In this document: piece by piece, positions 37,238 to 45,837 of the stretch
Layout: every line of letters starts with the position of its first letter
Numbering within the stretch: the first letter of the stretch is position 1
Origin: Devosia marina
GTDB lineage: Bacteria; Pseudomonadota; Alphaproteobacteria; Rhizobiales; Devosiaceae
Assembly (NCBI RefSeq): GCF_009758415.1
Contig: NZ_WQRF01000007.1
Coordinates: 45,113-109,112 of the forward strand
Reading direction: 5' to 3'
DNA: 64,000 bases
The notes under the pieces: model-generated
What the model was told of the DNA's origin: nothing
Database searches by the model: none
Seen by the model: the letters and a program-made list of their open reading frames with translations, nothing else
Program-made: the position numbers and the translations under genes

Positions 37238-39526
37238 GTGAGTTTGGCGCAGGAAATGTTTGCGATTGCCCCGGCGACGGGGAAGGCGAACCTGAGCGCT
37301 GGTCAGCTCAAGCTGCTCACCGGCAAGTCCCGCTGGATTTTCCGCGTCGGCGAAGCCGGTTTCCCCACGGTTCCCACCATCGCCATCACCCGCGCCGCCT
37401 GGGAGGAATTGCAGGCCGAACGCACACGGCGTGACACCCGTCTGCGCACCCATTGGGTGGCATGCCTGTTCAAGCTCGTCGCCAAGGATGGTCCCGCTCC
37501 GCAATTGGTGGTGCGCACCTCGGCTTCTTCGCACAATAGCGGCCTGGCGCCGGCACGGCTGGGCATCTCGGCACCCACTGCCCCTGAAGATTCGGTTGAC
37601 CCCACCCGACCTCTGGCCAAGGCGATCAAGCAGGCCTTCGAAAGCTATGGGTTTTTCGGCGGCGGCTGGATTGCGCCGCGCAATGAGGATGACCGCGCGC
37701 GCCAGATCGTTCTGGTGCAGGCCGTGGCGCAGGGCGACATCGAACAATTTCTGACCCGCAACGCCTCCACCGGCGCCATGGGTCCGGCGCCCTTGAATGG
37801 CGCGCCCTTGCCGCGCCTGCCCGATGATGTGAACGCGCTGGTCGACCTGCTCGATGCCAAGGCGGGCCGCCACATGGCGTGCCTGGTGGCCATTGAAAAG
37901 GGCAAGGTGACCTTCCTGTCGGCGCGGCCCGTGCAGGCCAGCGCCGGGGCGGAGCTGCAGGCCGCAGTGGACCGGGTCGAGCGGAAGGTCTGGACGCCTC
38001 AGGGAGCCGTGTCGCGTGTCGATCCCAGTCGCCTCGCGCTCATGCTGCACCCGCGATTGAAGGCACCGGAGGAGGCGACACCCATTGCCATGGGACTGGG
38101 CGTTTCGCCTGGGGCGGCCAGCGGCATCATCACCTTCAACCCCGATGACGCTGCACGCCTGCGGGCCCGTGGCAAGCATTGCATCCTGGTGGTCAATGAA
38201 ACCGGCCCGGCCGACATTGAGGGCATGAAGGCAGCCACCGGCATTCTGACGGCGCGCGGCGGCATGTCGAGCCATGCCGGCGTGATCGCCCGCATCACCG
38301 GCAAGCCCTGCGTCGCCGGGGTGCGCAGCCTCACGGTCGATACGCTCGAAATGATCTGCCGCATTGGCGAGCGCGAATTTCGTGCCGGAGACCGGCTGAC
38401 CATCGATGGCACCGATGGCGCGGTCTATCTCGGCAATCTGCCACTGGCCCAACCCCAGATCGGCGGTGCCATCGGCACGCTGCTGGGCTGGTCCGATGCC
38501 AGCCGAAAAATTGCCGTGCGCACCAATGTCGAAACGGTCGAATCGGCGCAGACGGCCCTCAGCTTTGGTGCCGAAGGCATTGGCCTGGCCCGCTCCGAAC
38601 ACATGTTTTTTTCACCCGAGCGCATGGTGGCGCTCCGGCGCATGATCCTTTCGGAAGACGAGGATGCCCGCTCCCGTGCCATTGCGGGCCTGGTCGATTT
38701 CCAGACTGGCGACTATTCGGCGCTGTTCTCGGCCATGCAGGGGCTGCCGGTCACCGTCCGCCTGTTCGATCCGCCGTTGCATGAGTTCCTGCCCCGCACC
38801 GACGAGGAAATCGAGGAGACCGCGGCCTCGCTCGGCGTGGCCGTGCGCGCCCTGCGCTTGCGGCTTGAGCGCATCGCCGAAATCAATCCCATGCTGGGCC
38901 ATCGCGGGGTACGCCTGGCCATCACTTATCCCGAAATTCTGCAGATGCAGATGCAAGCCGTGATCGCCGGTGCCCGTGCCGCCAGCGAAACCCAGACACA
39001 GCCGGTTGTGGTCGAAGTCATGGTGCCCTTCGTTTCCACGGCCACCGAGGTGTCCTGGGTGCGCGAGCGGATCATGACCATTCTCGACAATGCCGGCATG
39101 GGTCGGACCGATCGCATCCGGGTTTCCTTCGGCACCATGATCGAGCTGCCGCGCGCCTGTCTCCGCGCTGGTGACATCGCCTCCATGGTCGACTTCATTT
39201 CCTTCGGTACCAACGATCTGACGCAGACCACTTTCGGCATCTCGCGGGATGACGCGCCGACCTTTCTCGCCGCCTATCAGCGCAAGGGCGTCTATGAACG
39301 AGACCCCTTTGTCACCATCGACGAGAAGGGTGTGGGCGAAATGATCGCCATTGCCATCGCGCGCGGCAGGGCAGCCAATCCACGTCTCAAGGTCGGCATT
39401 TGCGGCGAGCACGCAGGCGATCCGGCTTCCTTGCGCTTCTTTGCCGGTTTAGGCGTCGACTATGTCAGTTGCTCACCCTATCGTGTACCGGTGGCCCGGC
39501 TGACCTTGGCCCAGGCTTCGGCTTAA
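37238..39526 (+). CDS. PPDK-like PEP-utilising enzyme with degraded ATP-grasp domain
   Basis: A 762-residue protein, shorter than the about 880 of true pyruvate phosphate dikinase. The phosphohistidine domain is intact (LTARGGMSSHAGVIAR, His346), as is the PEP/pyruvate barrel (VRLFDPPLHEFLP, GICGEHAGDP with Cys722). The N-terminal nucleotide domain is reduced to about 240 residues. The metal/ATP stretch that in PPDK reads D-I-E...LQTR is here MACLVAIEKGKVTFLSAR, losing the acidic pair and the Gln. It may therefore transfer phosphate from PEP without ATP, or be regulatory. Start is GTG; a downstream ATG at 37256 is possible. A palindrome lies upstream (37157-37175). Confidence 0.85.
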   Translation: MSLAQEMFAIAPATGKANLSAGQLKLLTGKSRWIFRVGEAGFPTVPTIAITRAAWEELQAERTRRDTRLRTHWVACLFKLVAKDGPAPQLVVRTSASSHNSGLAPARLGISAPTAPEDSVDPTRPLAKAIKQAFESYGFFGGGWIAPRNEDDRARQIVLVQAVAQGDIEQFLTRNASTGAMGPAPLNGAPLPRLPDDVNALVDLLDAKAGRHMACLVAIEKGKVTFLSARPVQASAGAELQAAVDRVERKVWTPQGAVSRVDPSRLALMLHPRLKAPEEATPIAMGLGVSPGAASGIITFNPDDAARLRARGKHCILVVNETGPADIEGMKAATGILTARGGMSSHAGVIARITGKPCVAGVRSLTVDTLEMICRIGEREFRAGDRLTIDGTDGAVYLGNLPLAQPQIGGAIGTLLGWSDASRKIAVRTNVETVESAQTALSFGAEGIGLARSEHMFFSPERMVALRRMILSEDEDARSRAIAGLVDFQTGDYSALFSAMQGLPVTVRLFDPPLHEFLPRTDEEIEETAASLGVAVRALRLRLERIAEINPMLGHRGVRLAITYPEILQMQMQAVIAGARAASETQTQPVVVEVMVPFVSTATEVSWVRERIMTILDNAGMGRTDRIRVSFGTMIELPRACLRAGDIASMVDFISFGTNDLTQTTFGISRDDAPTFLAAYQRKGVYERDPFVTIDEKGVGEMIAIAIARGRAANPRLKVGICGEHAGDPASLRFFAGLGVDYVSCSPYRVPVARLTLAQASA

Positions 39527-39610
39527 ATAGCTTCCATCGCATACCTATATGCGGTGACAAGACAGAACCGGCCGCAACGTGCCGGGACAGACGGGAAGGG
39601 CCTTGCGTTC

Positions 39611-40165
39611 GTGAAGAGATTTGCAGTTGTCCTGGCGCTGCCAGTGCTTTTGGGGCTTGTGCAGCCAGGTTTGGCACAATCGGGTGCGCAATGCGCACCC
39701 ATCGACAATGATGCCGAACGTCTCGTCTGCTACGACGATATCTTCCGCCCCGGCGGCGTGGTGCCCGAGGGGGGCAGCGTTACCCTTCAATCCGAACAGT
39801 TGATCCCCGCCCGCCCCAGCGGCCGGGCCCCGGCAACCATCACGGTCTTTTGCGAGGCCGATATTCTGCAGGTGGCCTTCAGCTTTGCCGGCAACTCCAT
39901 GTCGGCACTGGGCAGCGATACCGGCATCACTCTGCAATATGACCTGCAGCGCGCCAGAAGTTCGACCCTGCCAGTCAATGAGGACAATACAGCGATCCTG
40001 ATCGACAATACCCGCGACGCGCGCGCCTTTCTTGATGGCCTGATCGGCGCGACCAATCTGACAGTCCGGGTAACCCCGGCCACCACGCGCTCGCTCTCGG
40101 TGCGCTTCCGCGTTGCCGATTTTGCCGACGAAGTGGCGCCGGTCATCGCCGCCTGCGGGCAGTAG
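39611..40165 (+). CDS. Secreted VasI/TagO-like protein
   Basis: A protein of about 184 residues from a GTG start, with signal peptide VKRFAVVLALPVLLGLVQPGLAQ. The mature part begins CAPIDNDAERLVCYDDIF, then ITVFCEADILQVAFSF, and ends with RSLSVRFRVADFADEVAPVIAACGQ. This Cys pattern and layout (C-x-x-I-x-x-x-x-x-RL-x-CYD, later a Cys and a terminal AC) resembles VasI/TagO-type proteins known from type VI secretion loci. No T6SS genes are nearby, so it may be a free-standing periplasmic relative. An upstream in-frame start (39554) exists but lacks signal-peptide logic. Confidence 0.65.
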   Translation: MKRFAVVLALPVLLGLVQPGLAQSGAQCAPIDNDAERLVCYDDIFRPGGVVPEGGSVTLQSEQLIPARPSGRAPATITVFCEADILQVAFSFAGNSMSALGSDTGITLQYDLQRARSSTLPVNEDNTAILIDNTRDARAFLDGLIGATNLTVRVTPATTRSLSVRFRVADFADEVAPVIAACGQ

Positions 40166-40342
40166 CCCGCACCGCACAATTTGCCGCACCCCGCGCCGCA
40201 ACACGGTCACAAACGCGCCCTTTGGGTGCCCCGAACCCCATTTACCCAGCGCTAACCTTAATAACCGATCATCACAACCATCGGCATTTGAGCGTCACAT
40301 TTGCCGGGCTTGAGTTGTGTTGCGTAGCGTTGAGTAAAGTAT

Positions 40343-41416
40343 ATGGCCCTTTCCCACCGGCCGGTGGCGCAAAAGCGTCCGGTCAGAGCGGTTAGCCGAA
40401 CAGCCATCCTCGCCCGAGGGGCGATGATGCTGCTTGTGGCCCCCCTTGCCTATGTCGGTCTTGCGGGGGCGGCGTTCGGGCCCGGTTCGGCGCCCCTGGG
40501 CAATTCAGGCCTGCCCGGACAGGCCGAACCTGTCGCTGTGGCACAGGCCAGCCTGAGCTATAACGGCGTTGATCCCATCATCACCGGCTCGGTCAATCAT
40601 CTGTTTGAAAGCGCCAGCTTCACTGGTCCCAACCGCGCGCAGAAAACCGACCGTCTGCGCCCGGCTGTCGATGCCCTGGCCATTTCGAAAAGCTTCGAGC
40701 AGGCGCGCCTGCAGATCGCCGCCCTGCGGGCGCCGGCTGATGCGGCCGCCTTGGGTCAAACCAGCATTGCCGACGCCGGTGACACATCAGATGCCCAACC
40801 CGGCCCGCGCATGTCGGTGGCGTCGCTTCATCCCAATGCCGCCGCCGCGCTCGATGCCATTGCCGGCATCGCGCCCAAGGCCGAGGGCGAAGCTCCTGCC
40901 AACGTGACCTTGCCCGAATCGGTGCCCGAGCAGCTGGCTTATGCCCGCGCCAGCGCGCCGGCGACCGTCACCGAATTGCAGGGCGAGCCAATGGGGGGGC
41001 TGTCCGACAAGGAACTCTGGTGTCTGGCCACAGCCATCTATTTCGAGGCGCGCGGCGAAGTCTATCGCGGCCAAGTCGCCGTGGCCCAGGTCATTCTCAA
41101 TCGCGTCAAGGATCACCGCTATCCCGACACCATTTGCGGCGTCGTGTTCCAGAATCAGAATCGCCGCAATGCGTGCCAGTTCTCCTTTGCCTGCGACGGC
41201 ATTCCCGAGACCGTGACGGAGCGCCGCCCCTGGGATCAGGCCGAAGAAATCGCGGCCAAGGTGACCAGCGGCGAACTCTATCTGACCGAGGTGGGCGATG
41301 CGACCCACTATCACGCCACCTATGTGCGGCCGGCCTGGGCCCCGCGCATGACCAAGGTTACGCAGATCGGCCTGCACGTATTCTACAAGTTCAAGCGGGG
41401 CTGGCTGTTCGGCTAG
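40343..41416 (+). CDS. SleB-type cell wall hydrolase
   Basis: A 357-residue protein with one N-terminal membrane anchor (about 28-48, MMLLVAPLAYVGLAGAAFG). A disordered Ala/Pro-rich middle follows, then a C-terminal Hydrolase_2/SleB domain from about 225. The catalytic Glu is probably in LATAIYFEARGE. Further conserved stretches are VAQVILNRVKDHRYPDTICGVVFQN, CQFSFACDG, and DATHYHATYVRPAWA. It should cleave peptidoglycan (lytic transglycosylase/amidase type) in the periplasm. It stands alone on the plus strand and converges with the secreted unknown at 41430. Confidence 0.92.
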   Translation: MALSHRPVAQKRPVRAVSRTAILARGAMMLLVAPLAYVGLAGAAFGPGSAPLGNSGLPGQAEPVAVAQASLSYNGVDPIITGSVNHLFESASFTGPNRAQKTDRLRPAVDALAISKSFEQARLQIAALRAPADAAALGQTSIADAGDTSDAQPGPRMSVASLHPNAAAALDAIAGIAPKAEGEAPANVTLPESVPEQLAYARASAPATVTELQGEPMGGLSDKELWCLATAIYFEARGEVYRGQVAVAQVILNRVKDHRYPDTICGVVFQNQNRRNACQFSFACDGIPETVTERRPWDQAEEIAAKVTSGELYLTEVGDATHYHATYVRPAWAPRMTKVTQIGLHVFYKFKRGWLFG

Positions 41417-41429
41417 CCGTCACAGAACA

Positions 41430-41882
41430 TCAGGGCAGGGCAGGTCCGCTCAGGCGGATGAAGGAATTGCCGGCACGGCTTCTGAAGCTGTACCAGTCTC
41501 CATTGGTCCAGAACCGCACATAAGTGCCCGTGCCACCGCCCACTGCGGTCACGTCGATGCCCGGATAGAGCACGTGCTTTGAGGTCAGGCCATCGGTGGA
41601 ATAGGTGCCTGTTGCCGTGGTGGTGATGCTCACATGGCTCACCCGCCCGGCTTCGATCTTCTTGACGGTGGTGCTCGAAAGCGGGTCAGTCGACACCCAG
41701 TCGGCATACTCGACCTCATACTCCCGGCCGTCGAACTTCACCAATTTGCTGGTATCAAAGCCGGCCGGCATTTCGTCGGCAAAAGCATCGAGCACAAAGA
41801 CCGGCCCGATGGCGGCCAGCGCCGTCGCGCAGATGGCGCCAAGGGTCATGCCCGTGAGCATGTGGCGTGTCGGCAGGTTCAT
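41430..41882 (-). CDS. Secreted protein of unknown function behind CtrA boxes
   Basis: A 150-residue protein starting MNLPTRHMLTG. A long signal peptide or anchor (MLTGMTLGAICATALAAIGPVFVLDAFA) is followed by a small beta-rich domain with TTTATGTYSTDGL, YPGIDVTAVGGGTGTYVRFWTNGDWYSFRSRAG. The last stretch looks like a small SH3-like barrel, but I cannot assign a family. The ATG at 41882 follows GGAGCG. A perfect CtrA full site (41967-41981) and a one-mismatch site (41922-41936) lie upstream, so expression is probably cell-cycle controlled. Confidence 0.7.
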   Translation of the reverse strand: MNLPTRHMLTGMTLGAICATALAAIGPVFVLDAFADEMPAGFDTSKLVKFDGREYEVEYADWVSTDPLSSTTVKKIEAGRVSHVSITTTATGTYSTDGLTSKHVLYPGIDVTAVGGGTGTYVRFWTNGDWYSFRSRAGNSFIRLSGPALP

Positions 41883-41921
41883 GGCAGGCGCTCCAGACTG
41901 TTCCACTTCGGCACACTTGGC

Positions 41922-41936
41922 TTAACGAAGCAGTAA
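41922..41936 (-). promoter_or_regulatory. Near-consensus CtrA box
   Basis: TTAA-N7-GTAAC on the plus strand, one mismatch to TTAA-N7-TTAAC, 40 nt upstream of the secreted unknown's ATG at 41882. Confidence 0.5.
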
Positions 41937-41966
41937 CCATGAAGTGTCGGAGGCGCACCGTCATAC

Positions 41967-41981
41967 TTAATTTATGGTTAA
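41967..41981 (-). promoter_or_regulatory. Perfect CtrA full site TTAA-N7-TTAA
   Basis: TTAA-TTTATGG-TTAA, a perfect match in both half-sites, in the 113-bp gap between the HD phosphohydrolase stop and the start of the secreted unknown. The only gene starting from this gap is the secreted unknown, 85 nt away. CtrA is the master cell-cycle regulator of Alphaproteobacteria. Confidence 0.7.
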
Positions 41982-41995
41982 TGTGCACAGACCAG

Positions 41996-42619
41996 TCAGG
42001 TCGAAGAAATATCGTGGCTAATCTGTTCGAAAGCCCCAATAAAACGCTCATGCGCCTGTTGGGTCGGCCAGGGGCGGATGAGCTTGTCGAAGGCCTCGAC
42101 ATCGAAGGCGGACTGGCTGGGCACGCCGAACAGGCGCCGGGCCTCTGGCGGCTCGAACCCGGCAAGGTTGGTCGCTTCGAAAAAGGCCGCTTCCTGGTCC
42201 GCTTTCTTGACCAGCTTGTTGACGGCAGCCGGCATGGTTGCGGGCAGCGAGAAACGCAGGAAAATGGCGGCCAGCAGGCCCTTTTCGACATCCTTGTAGC
42301 TGCCCCCGATCACCGCCTTGAAAGGCGAGATGATGTCGCCCACCACATATTCAGGAGCGTCATGCAAAAGGCATTGCATCTGCGCCACCGGTTCGGCCTC
42401 CGGATTGGCTGCCCGGAACAGTTCGAGCACCAGCACCGAATGCTGCGCCACCGAAAAGGGATAATCCCCGATCGTCTGCCCGTTCCATCGCGCCACGCGC
42501 GCCAGGCCATGGGCGATGTCGGACAACTCCACATCGACAGGCGAGGGGTCGAGAATGTCGAGACGGCGCCCGGACAGCATACGCTGCCAGGCACGAGTGC
42601 TTTGGCGGGACATCGGCAT
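41996..42619 (-). CDS. HD-domain phosphohydrolase (YfbR-like)
   Basis: A 207-residue HD-domain protein. The first ligand His is in FSVAQHSVLV, the HD pair in CLLHDAPEYVVGD, and the distal Asp is probably in KKADQEAAFFEA. This is the compact YfbR-type arrangement, usually a 5'-deoxynucleotidase. It may help nucleotide pool control; the substrate is inferred from family only. Starts at 42619 or 42613 (MPM) are equally possible; neither has a good ribosome site. Confidence 0.85.
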   Translation of the reverse strand: MPMSRQSTRAWQRMLSGRRLDILDPSPVDVELSDIAHGLARVARWNGQTIGDYPFSVAQHSVLVLELFRAANPEAEPVAQMQCLLHDAPEYVVGDIISPFKAVIGGSYKDVEKGLLAAIFLRFSLPATMPAAVNKLVKKADQEAAFFEATNLAGFEPPEARRLFGVPSQSAFDVEAFDKLIRPWPTQQAHERFIGAFEQISHDISST

Positions 42620-42682
42620 TAGACGCAGCTAGTGGACTGGTGCCACCAGCTTTAACAGATCAGCGCGATTCGAGAATGGAGA

Positions 42683-43525
42683 CTACTCGTCTGCCGAAAC
42701 CGCGTCGCCCAGACGATAATCGGCCCAGACGGGCAGGGCGATCTCGACCGGCTTGCCGTCGACCGTCACGGTGCCGGGATCGGTGATCCGATCGAGCCGC
42801 ACGATCGCGACTGCCATCCCGTCCACCACCTGGCCGATTGTTCCGGCCTCCTTGCCCCCTGCGACAACGGCGCTGCCAGCCGGCCCCTCCACTCCCGAAA
42901 CGATGACAGGACGGCGACGCGCCGTGCCGCGATGCTTCATGCGCGAAACCACTTCCTGACCGACATAGCAGCCCTTGGCAAAGTCAATTCCCTCGAGAAT
43001 GTCCATGCCGATATCGTGGGCGAAGGCGTCATTGGCAGGGAAGTCATTGCCCTGATGGACAATGCCCAGGGCGATACGTTGCTGCTGGTAGGATGTATCG
43101 TTCTGCACCCAGTCCGCGGTCGCTTCTATCGGAGCAATGACCCGCCAGCCCATATCGACAGGCCCCAGCCGGTCCATATGCCTTATGCCTTGGGGTTCCT
43201 CGTCCTGCGCAAATCCCACGCGATGGGTATCGCGCAGATCATCGATCACGACCTGAGCCCGCAGGCGATACATCTTCATGCGCTTGAAGAAATCATCGGC
43301 GACCGACTGGTGCACGTCGAGCCAGAGGGCGTCGTCCGCATGTCCGGCAAGGCCCTCGGCCAGGATCTTGCCCTGCGCCGACAGCAGCGCCCATGCCGCA
43401 GCCACCTCGCCGTCACCGTCGCCAGTACTGGGAATTTCACCAGTCACGACGTCATTGAGCAGGCGATGTGCCTCGGGGCCGGAAAAGCGGAACAGTGCGC
43501 GGTCTGCGCGCAGATGGATGGTCAT
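42683..43525 (-). CDS. ygfZ: YgfZ/GcvT-like folate-binding protein
   Basis: A 280-residue protein of the YgfZ family, which aids assembly of some Fe-S enzymes. The signature KGCYVGQE is present (DFAKGCYVGQEVVSRMKHRGTARRRPV). The N-terminus has FRFSGPEAHRLLNDVVTGEI, as in the GcvT-like fold. The ATG at 43525 is chosen because residues upstream lack family similarity. It is divergent from pyrC with a 68-bp shared promoter region, an order common in rhizobia. Confidence 0.92.
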   Translation of the reverse strand: MTIHLRADRALFRFSGPEAHRLLNDVVTGEIPSTGDGDGEVAAAWALLSAQGKILAEGLAGHADDALWLDVHQSVADDFFKRMKMYRLRAQVVIDDLRDTHRVGFAQDEEPQGIRHMDRLGPVDMGWRVIAPIEATADWVQNDTSYQQQRIALGIVHQGNDFPANDAFAHDIGMDILEGIDFAKGCYVGQEVVSRMKHRGTARRRPVIVSGVEGPAGSAVVAGGKEAGTIGQVVDGMAVAIVRLDRITDPGTVTVDGKPVEIALPVWADYRLGDAVSADE

Positions 43526-43593
43526 GAGACTTGCCTCGTCGGACGCCCGTGTTAAACCGGCCCTGAACATGGACCAGCGGCGGGACGAAAGAC

Positions 43594-44922
43594 ATGGCGC
43601 AGTACGACACGATTTTCAAGAATGCCACTGTGGTCAATCAGGATGGCGAGGGCCTGGCCGACATCGCGGTCAAGGACGGCAAGATCGTCGCGCTCGGTTC
43701 GGTCGAGGGCAACGCAGTCGAAACACTTGACTGCAAGGGCCTGCACATCCTGCCCGGCGTCATCGACACCCAGGTGCATTTCCGTGAGCCCGGCCTGACA
43801 CACAAGGAAGACTTGGAGAGCGGCTCGCTCGGTGCCGTCATGGGGGGGGTAACCGGCGTTTTCGAGATGCCAAACACCAATCCGTTGACCACCACGCGCG
43901 AAACCTTCGAAGCCAAGATCGAGGCGGGCACCAATCGCATGCATTGCGATTTCGCCTTTTATATCGGCGGCACCCACGAAAATGTCGGCGAACTGCCGAT
44001 GCTCGAAAAACTGCCCGGCTGTGCGGGCGTGAAGGTTTTCATGGGGTCGTCCACCGGCTCGCTGCTGGTGGCCGATGATGATGGCGTCGAGGCCATTCTG
44101 CGCGCCATTTCCCGTCGCGCCGCCTTCCACTCCGAAGACGAATTCATGCTCGAAGAGCGCAAGGGCCTGCGCGTTGAAGGCGACCCGTCCAGCCATCCCG
44201 TCTGGCGTTCGCCCGAAGTCGCCATGAGCTGCACCACGCGGCTGGTCAACCTGGCCCGCAAGACCGGCAAGCGCATTCATGTCTTGCACATCTCGACCAA
44301 GGAAGAGATTGTTTATCTGGCCGATCACAAGGATGTCGCAAGCGTCGAGGTGACGCCGCACCACCTGACGCTTGACGAGACCGCCTATGAGCGCCTTGGC
44401 ACCTATGCCCAGATGAACCCGCCGGTGCGCGACAAGGTTCACCGCGAGGGCATCTGGAAGGGCGTCGCCAACGGCGTTGCCGATATTCTAGGCTCCGACC
44501 ACGCGCCGCACACGCGCGAGGAAAAGGACCACCCCTATCCCCAGAGCCATTCAGGCATGACCGGGGTGCAGACCCTGGTGCCCACCATGCTCGACCACGT
44601 GAACAATGGGAAGCTCAGCCTGCAGCGCTTTGTCGACATGACCAGCCACGGCCCCAATCGCCTGTTCGGCATCGTCGGCAAGGGCCGAATTGCCGTGGGC
44701 TATGACGCGGACCTGACCATTGTCGACATGAAGCGGCGCGAAACCATCACCAATGAATGGATAAAGAGCCGCGCTGGCTGGACACCCTATGACGGGGTCA
44801 CCGTCACGGGTTGGCCGGTCGGCACCATCGTGCGCGGCAACAAGGTGATGTGGCAGGGCGAACTGGTAACCCCCTCAAAGGGCCAGCCCATGCGGTTCCT
44901 GGAGGCGTTGCCGCAAGGGTAG
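43594..44922 (+). CDS. pyrC: Dihydroorotase, class I
   Basis: A 442-residue amidohydrolase of pyrimidine synthesis. The metal site is QVHFREPG, the carboxylated lysine is probably in GVKVFMGSSTGS, histidines are in HVLHIS and VTPHHL, and the Asp is in GSDHAPHTREEK. It converts carbamoyl aspartate to dihydroorotate. No pyrB or other pyr gene is adjacent. Some class I relatives are hydantoinases or allantoinases; the DHAPHT and GVKVFMG motifs favour dihydroorotase. Confidence 0.9.
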   Translation: MAQYDTIFKNATVVNQDGEGLADIAVKDGKIVALGSVEGNAVETLDCKGLHILPGVIDTQVHFREPGLTHKEDLESGSLGAVMGGVTGVFEMPNTNPLTTTRETFEAKIEAGTNRMHCDFAFYIGGTHENVGELPMLEKLPGCAGVKVFMGSSTGSLLVADDDGVEAILRAISRRAAFHSEDEFMLEERKGLRVEGDPSSHPVWRSPEVAMSCTTRLVNLARKTGKRIHVLHISTKEEIVYLADHKDVASVEVTPHHLTLDETAYERLGTYAQMNPPVRDKVHREGIWKGVANGVADILGSDHAPHTREEKDHPYPQSHSGMTGVQTLVPTMLDHVNNGKLSLQRFVDMTSHGPNRLFGIVGKGRIAVGYDADLTIVDMKRRETITNEWIKSRAGWTPYDGVTVTGWPVGTIVRGNKVMWQGELVTPSKGQPMRFLEALPQG

Positions 44923-44940
44923 GGGGCAAAGGGCCTGCTG

Positions 44941-45219
44941 CTACTGCAGAATCCGGTCCAGATTATATTCGCCATTGCGGATGCGTTCAGGGAGCAGCGC
45001 GACCAGGTCGGCAGTGGCCTCGTCGCCATGCATCTTGACGAAGGTGGCCAGCGCCGCGAACAGCGAAGCATGCGCCAGCGAGGCGGATTCCAGCCCGTCT
45101 TCTTCGGCGCTGTTCCAGGCTTCGGCCAGATACTCCAGAGCCAGTTGCCGTTCCGACTGACTGCGGTCGAACGGTCCGATCCCGGATGCGGGCGAGAAGA
45201 TGGTTTTGGGCGTGCTCAT
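44941..45219 (-). CDS. Small hypothetical protein
   Basis: A 92-residue acidic, helical, cytoplasmic protein (MSTPKTIFSPASGIGPFDRSQ..., then LALEYLAEAWNSAEEDGLE and LAALLPERI-like ending GEYNLDRILQ). No family recognised. The ATG at 45219 is used because residues upstream of it look non-coding. It converges with pyrC, with an 18-bp gap between stops, and lies upstream of the TIGR02301-like gene on the opposite side. Confidence 0.6.
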   Translation of the reverse strand: MSTPKTIFSPASGIGPFDRSQSERQLALEYLAEAWNSAEEDGLESASLAHASLFAALATFVKMHGDEATADLVALLPERIRNGEYNLDRILQ

Positions 45220-45315
45220 GATGCGGGCATAACATGGCGCGCGGGCCACTTCTCGGAGGAAGTAAGCCGAAGGTTAACAGCGGGTAGGCAATTGCATGGA
45301 CCCGCCCGTCCCGGA

Positions 45316-45696
45316 CTACTCGGCAAAACGCGTGTGAATATCCCGCGCCAGCCTCTGTGCCTCGTCCAGCAGCCGCGTCAGCGCCTCGCGCGAAGAGGGG
45401 GTGCAATGCTTATGCAGGCGGGCAAAGGCCGTGTACCCCGTGTTGAACGCTCCTGCCAGGCGCTGCCGCCGATCATCGTCCGGTTCATCCAGCTCGATCA
45501 GTTCGGACGCCTGCTGCCGCCAGTCCTCTGTGCCGGTTTCGCACAGCGGCTCCAAAAAATACAGGCTGCCCATGATCTCGGTCAGCCGCTCCATCTGGCG
45601 CTGGTAGAGCGGGTCAATGGCGTGAGCGGGAGATGCAAGCATGAGGGCGACCGCTATCCCACCAAGCAATCCGCGGAGGCGAGAGCCCCCAGCCAT
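45316..45696 (-). CDS. TIGR02301-like secreted protein
   Basis: A 126-residue protein with a signal peptide (MAGGSRLRGLLGGIAVALMLASPAHA, cleavage near 26). The mature part is helical: YQRQMERLTEIMGSLYFLEPLCETGTEDWRQQASELIELDEPD, then RLAGAFNTGYTAFARLHKHC. The EPLCE...W and FNTGYTAF...C patterns fit TIGR02301, a rhizobial family of unknown function. The two Cys may form a disulfide. The upstream in-frame extension runs through a repeat-rich intergenic element and is not used. Start at 45696 follows GGGGCGGGATC. Confidence 0.75.
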   Translation of the reverse strand: MAGGSRLRGLLGGIAVALMLASPAHAIDPLYQRQMERLTEIMGSLYFLEPLCETGTEDWRQQASELIELDEPDDDRRQRLAGAFNTGYTAFARLHKHCTPSSREALTRLLDEAQRLARDIHTRFAE

Positions 45697-45795
45697 GATC
45701 CCGCCCCACAAGGGGGAGGGAGACGATGAAAACTGTTGCCACAGTCTTGCGGCTCCTTCCCCTCGATGGGGAGGGATTGAGAGTGGGGTGGGGCC
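45697..45795. repeat. C/G-rich palindromic intergenic repeat
   Basis: A stretch with two hairpin modules: CCGCCCCACAAGGGGGAGGG and CTTCCCCTCGATGGGGAGGG, followed by GAGAGTGGGGTGGGG. The same kind of C-run/G-run palindrome occurs at 47073-47104 and imperfectly at 495-522. It resembles dispersed palindromic elements of rhizobial genomes. It forms the 5' region of the TIGR02301 gene. Confidence 0.55.
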
Positions 45796-45837
45796 GCGGG
45801 CAGCATCACGTGGGTTCAACTCGTCCATGCCCGCCTT

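Noticed and set aside
40240..40275. CtrA site upstream of the SleB gene
   Set aside because: TTAA/CTAA elements are present (CTAACCTTAATAACC) but not with 7-bp spacing.
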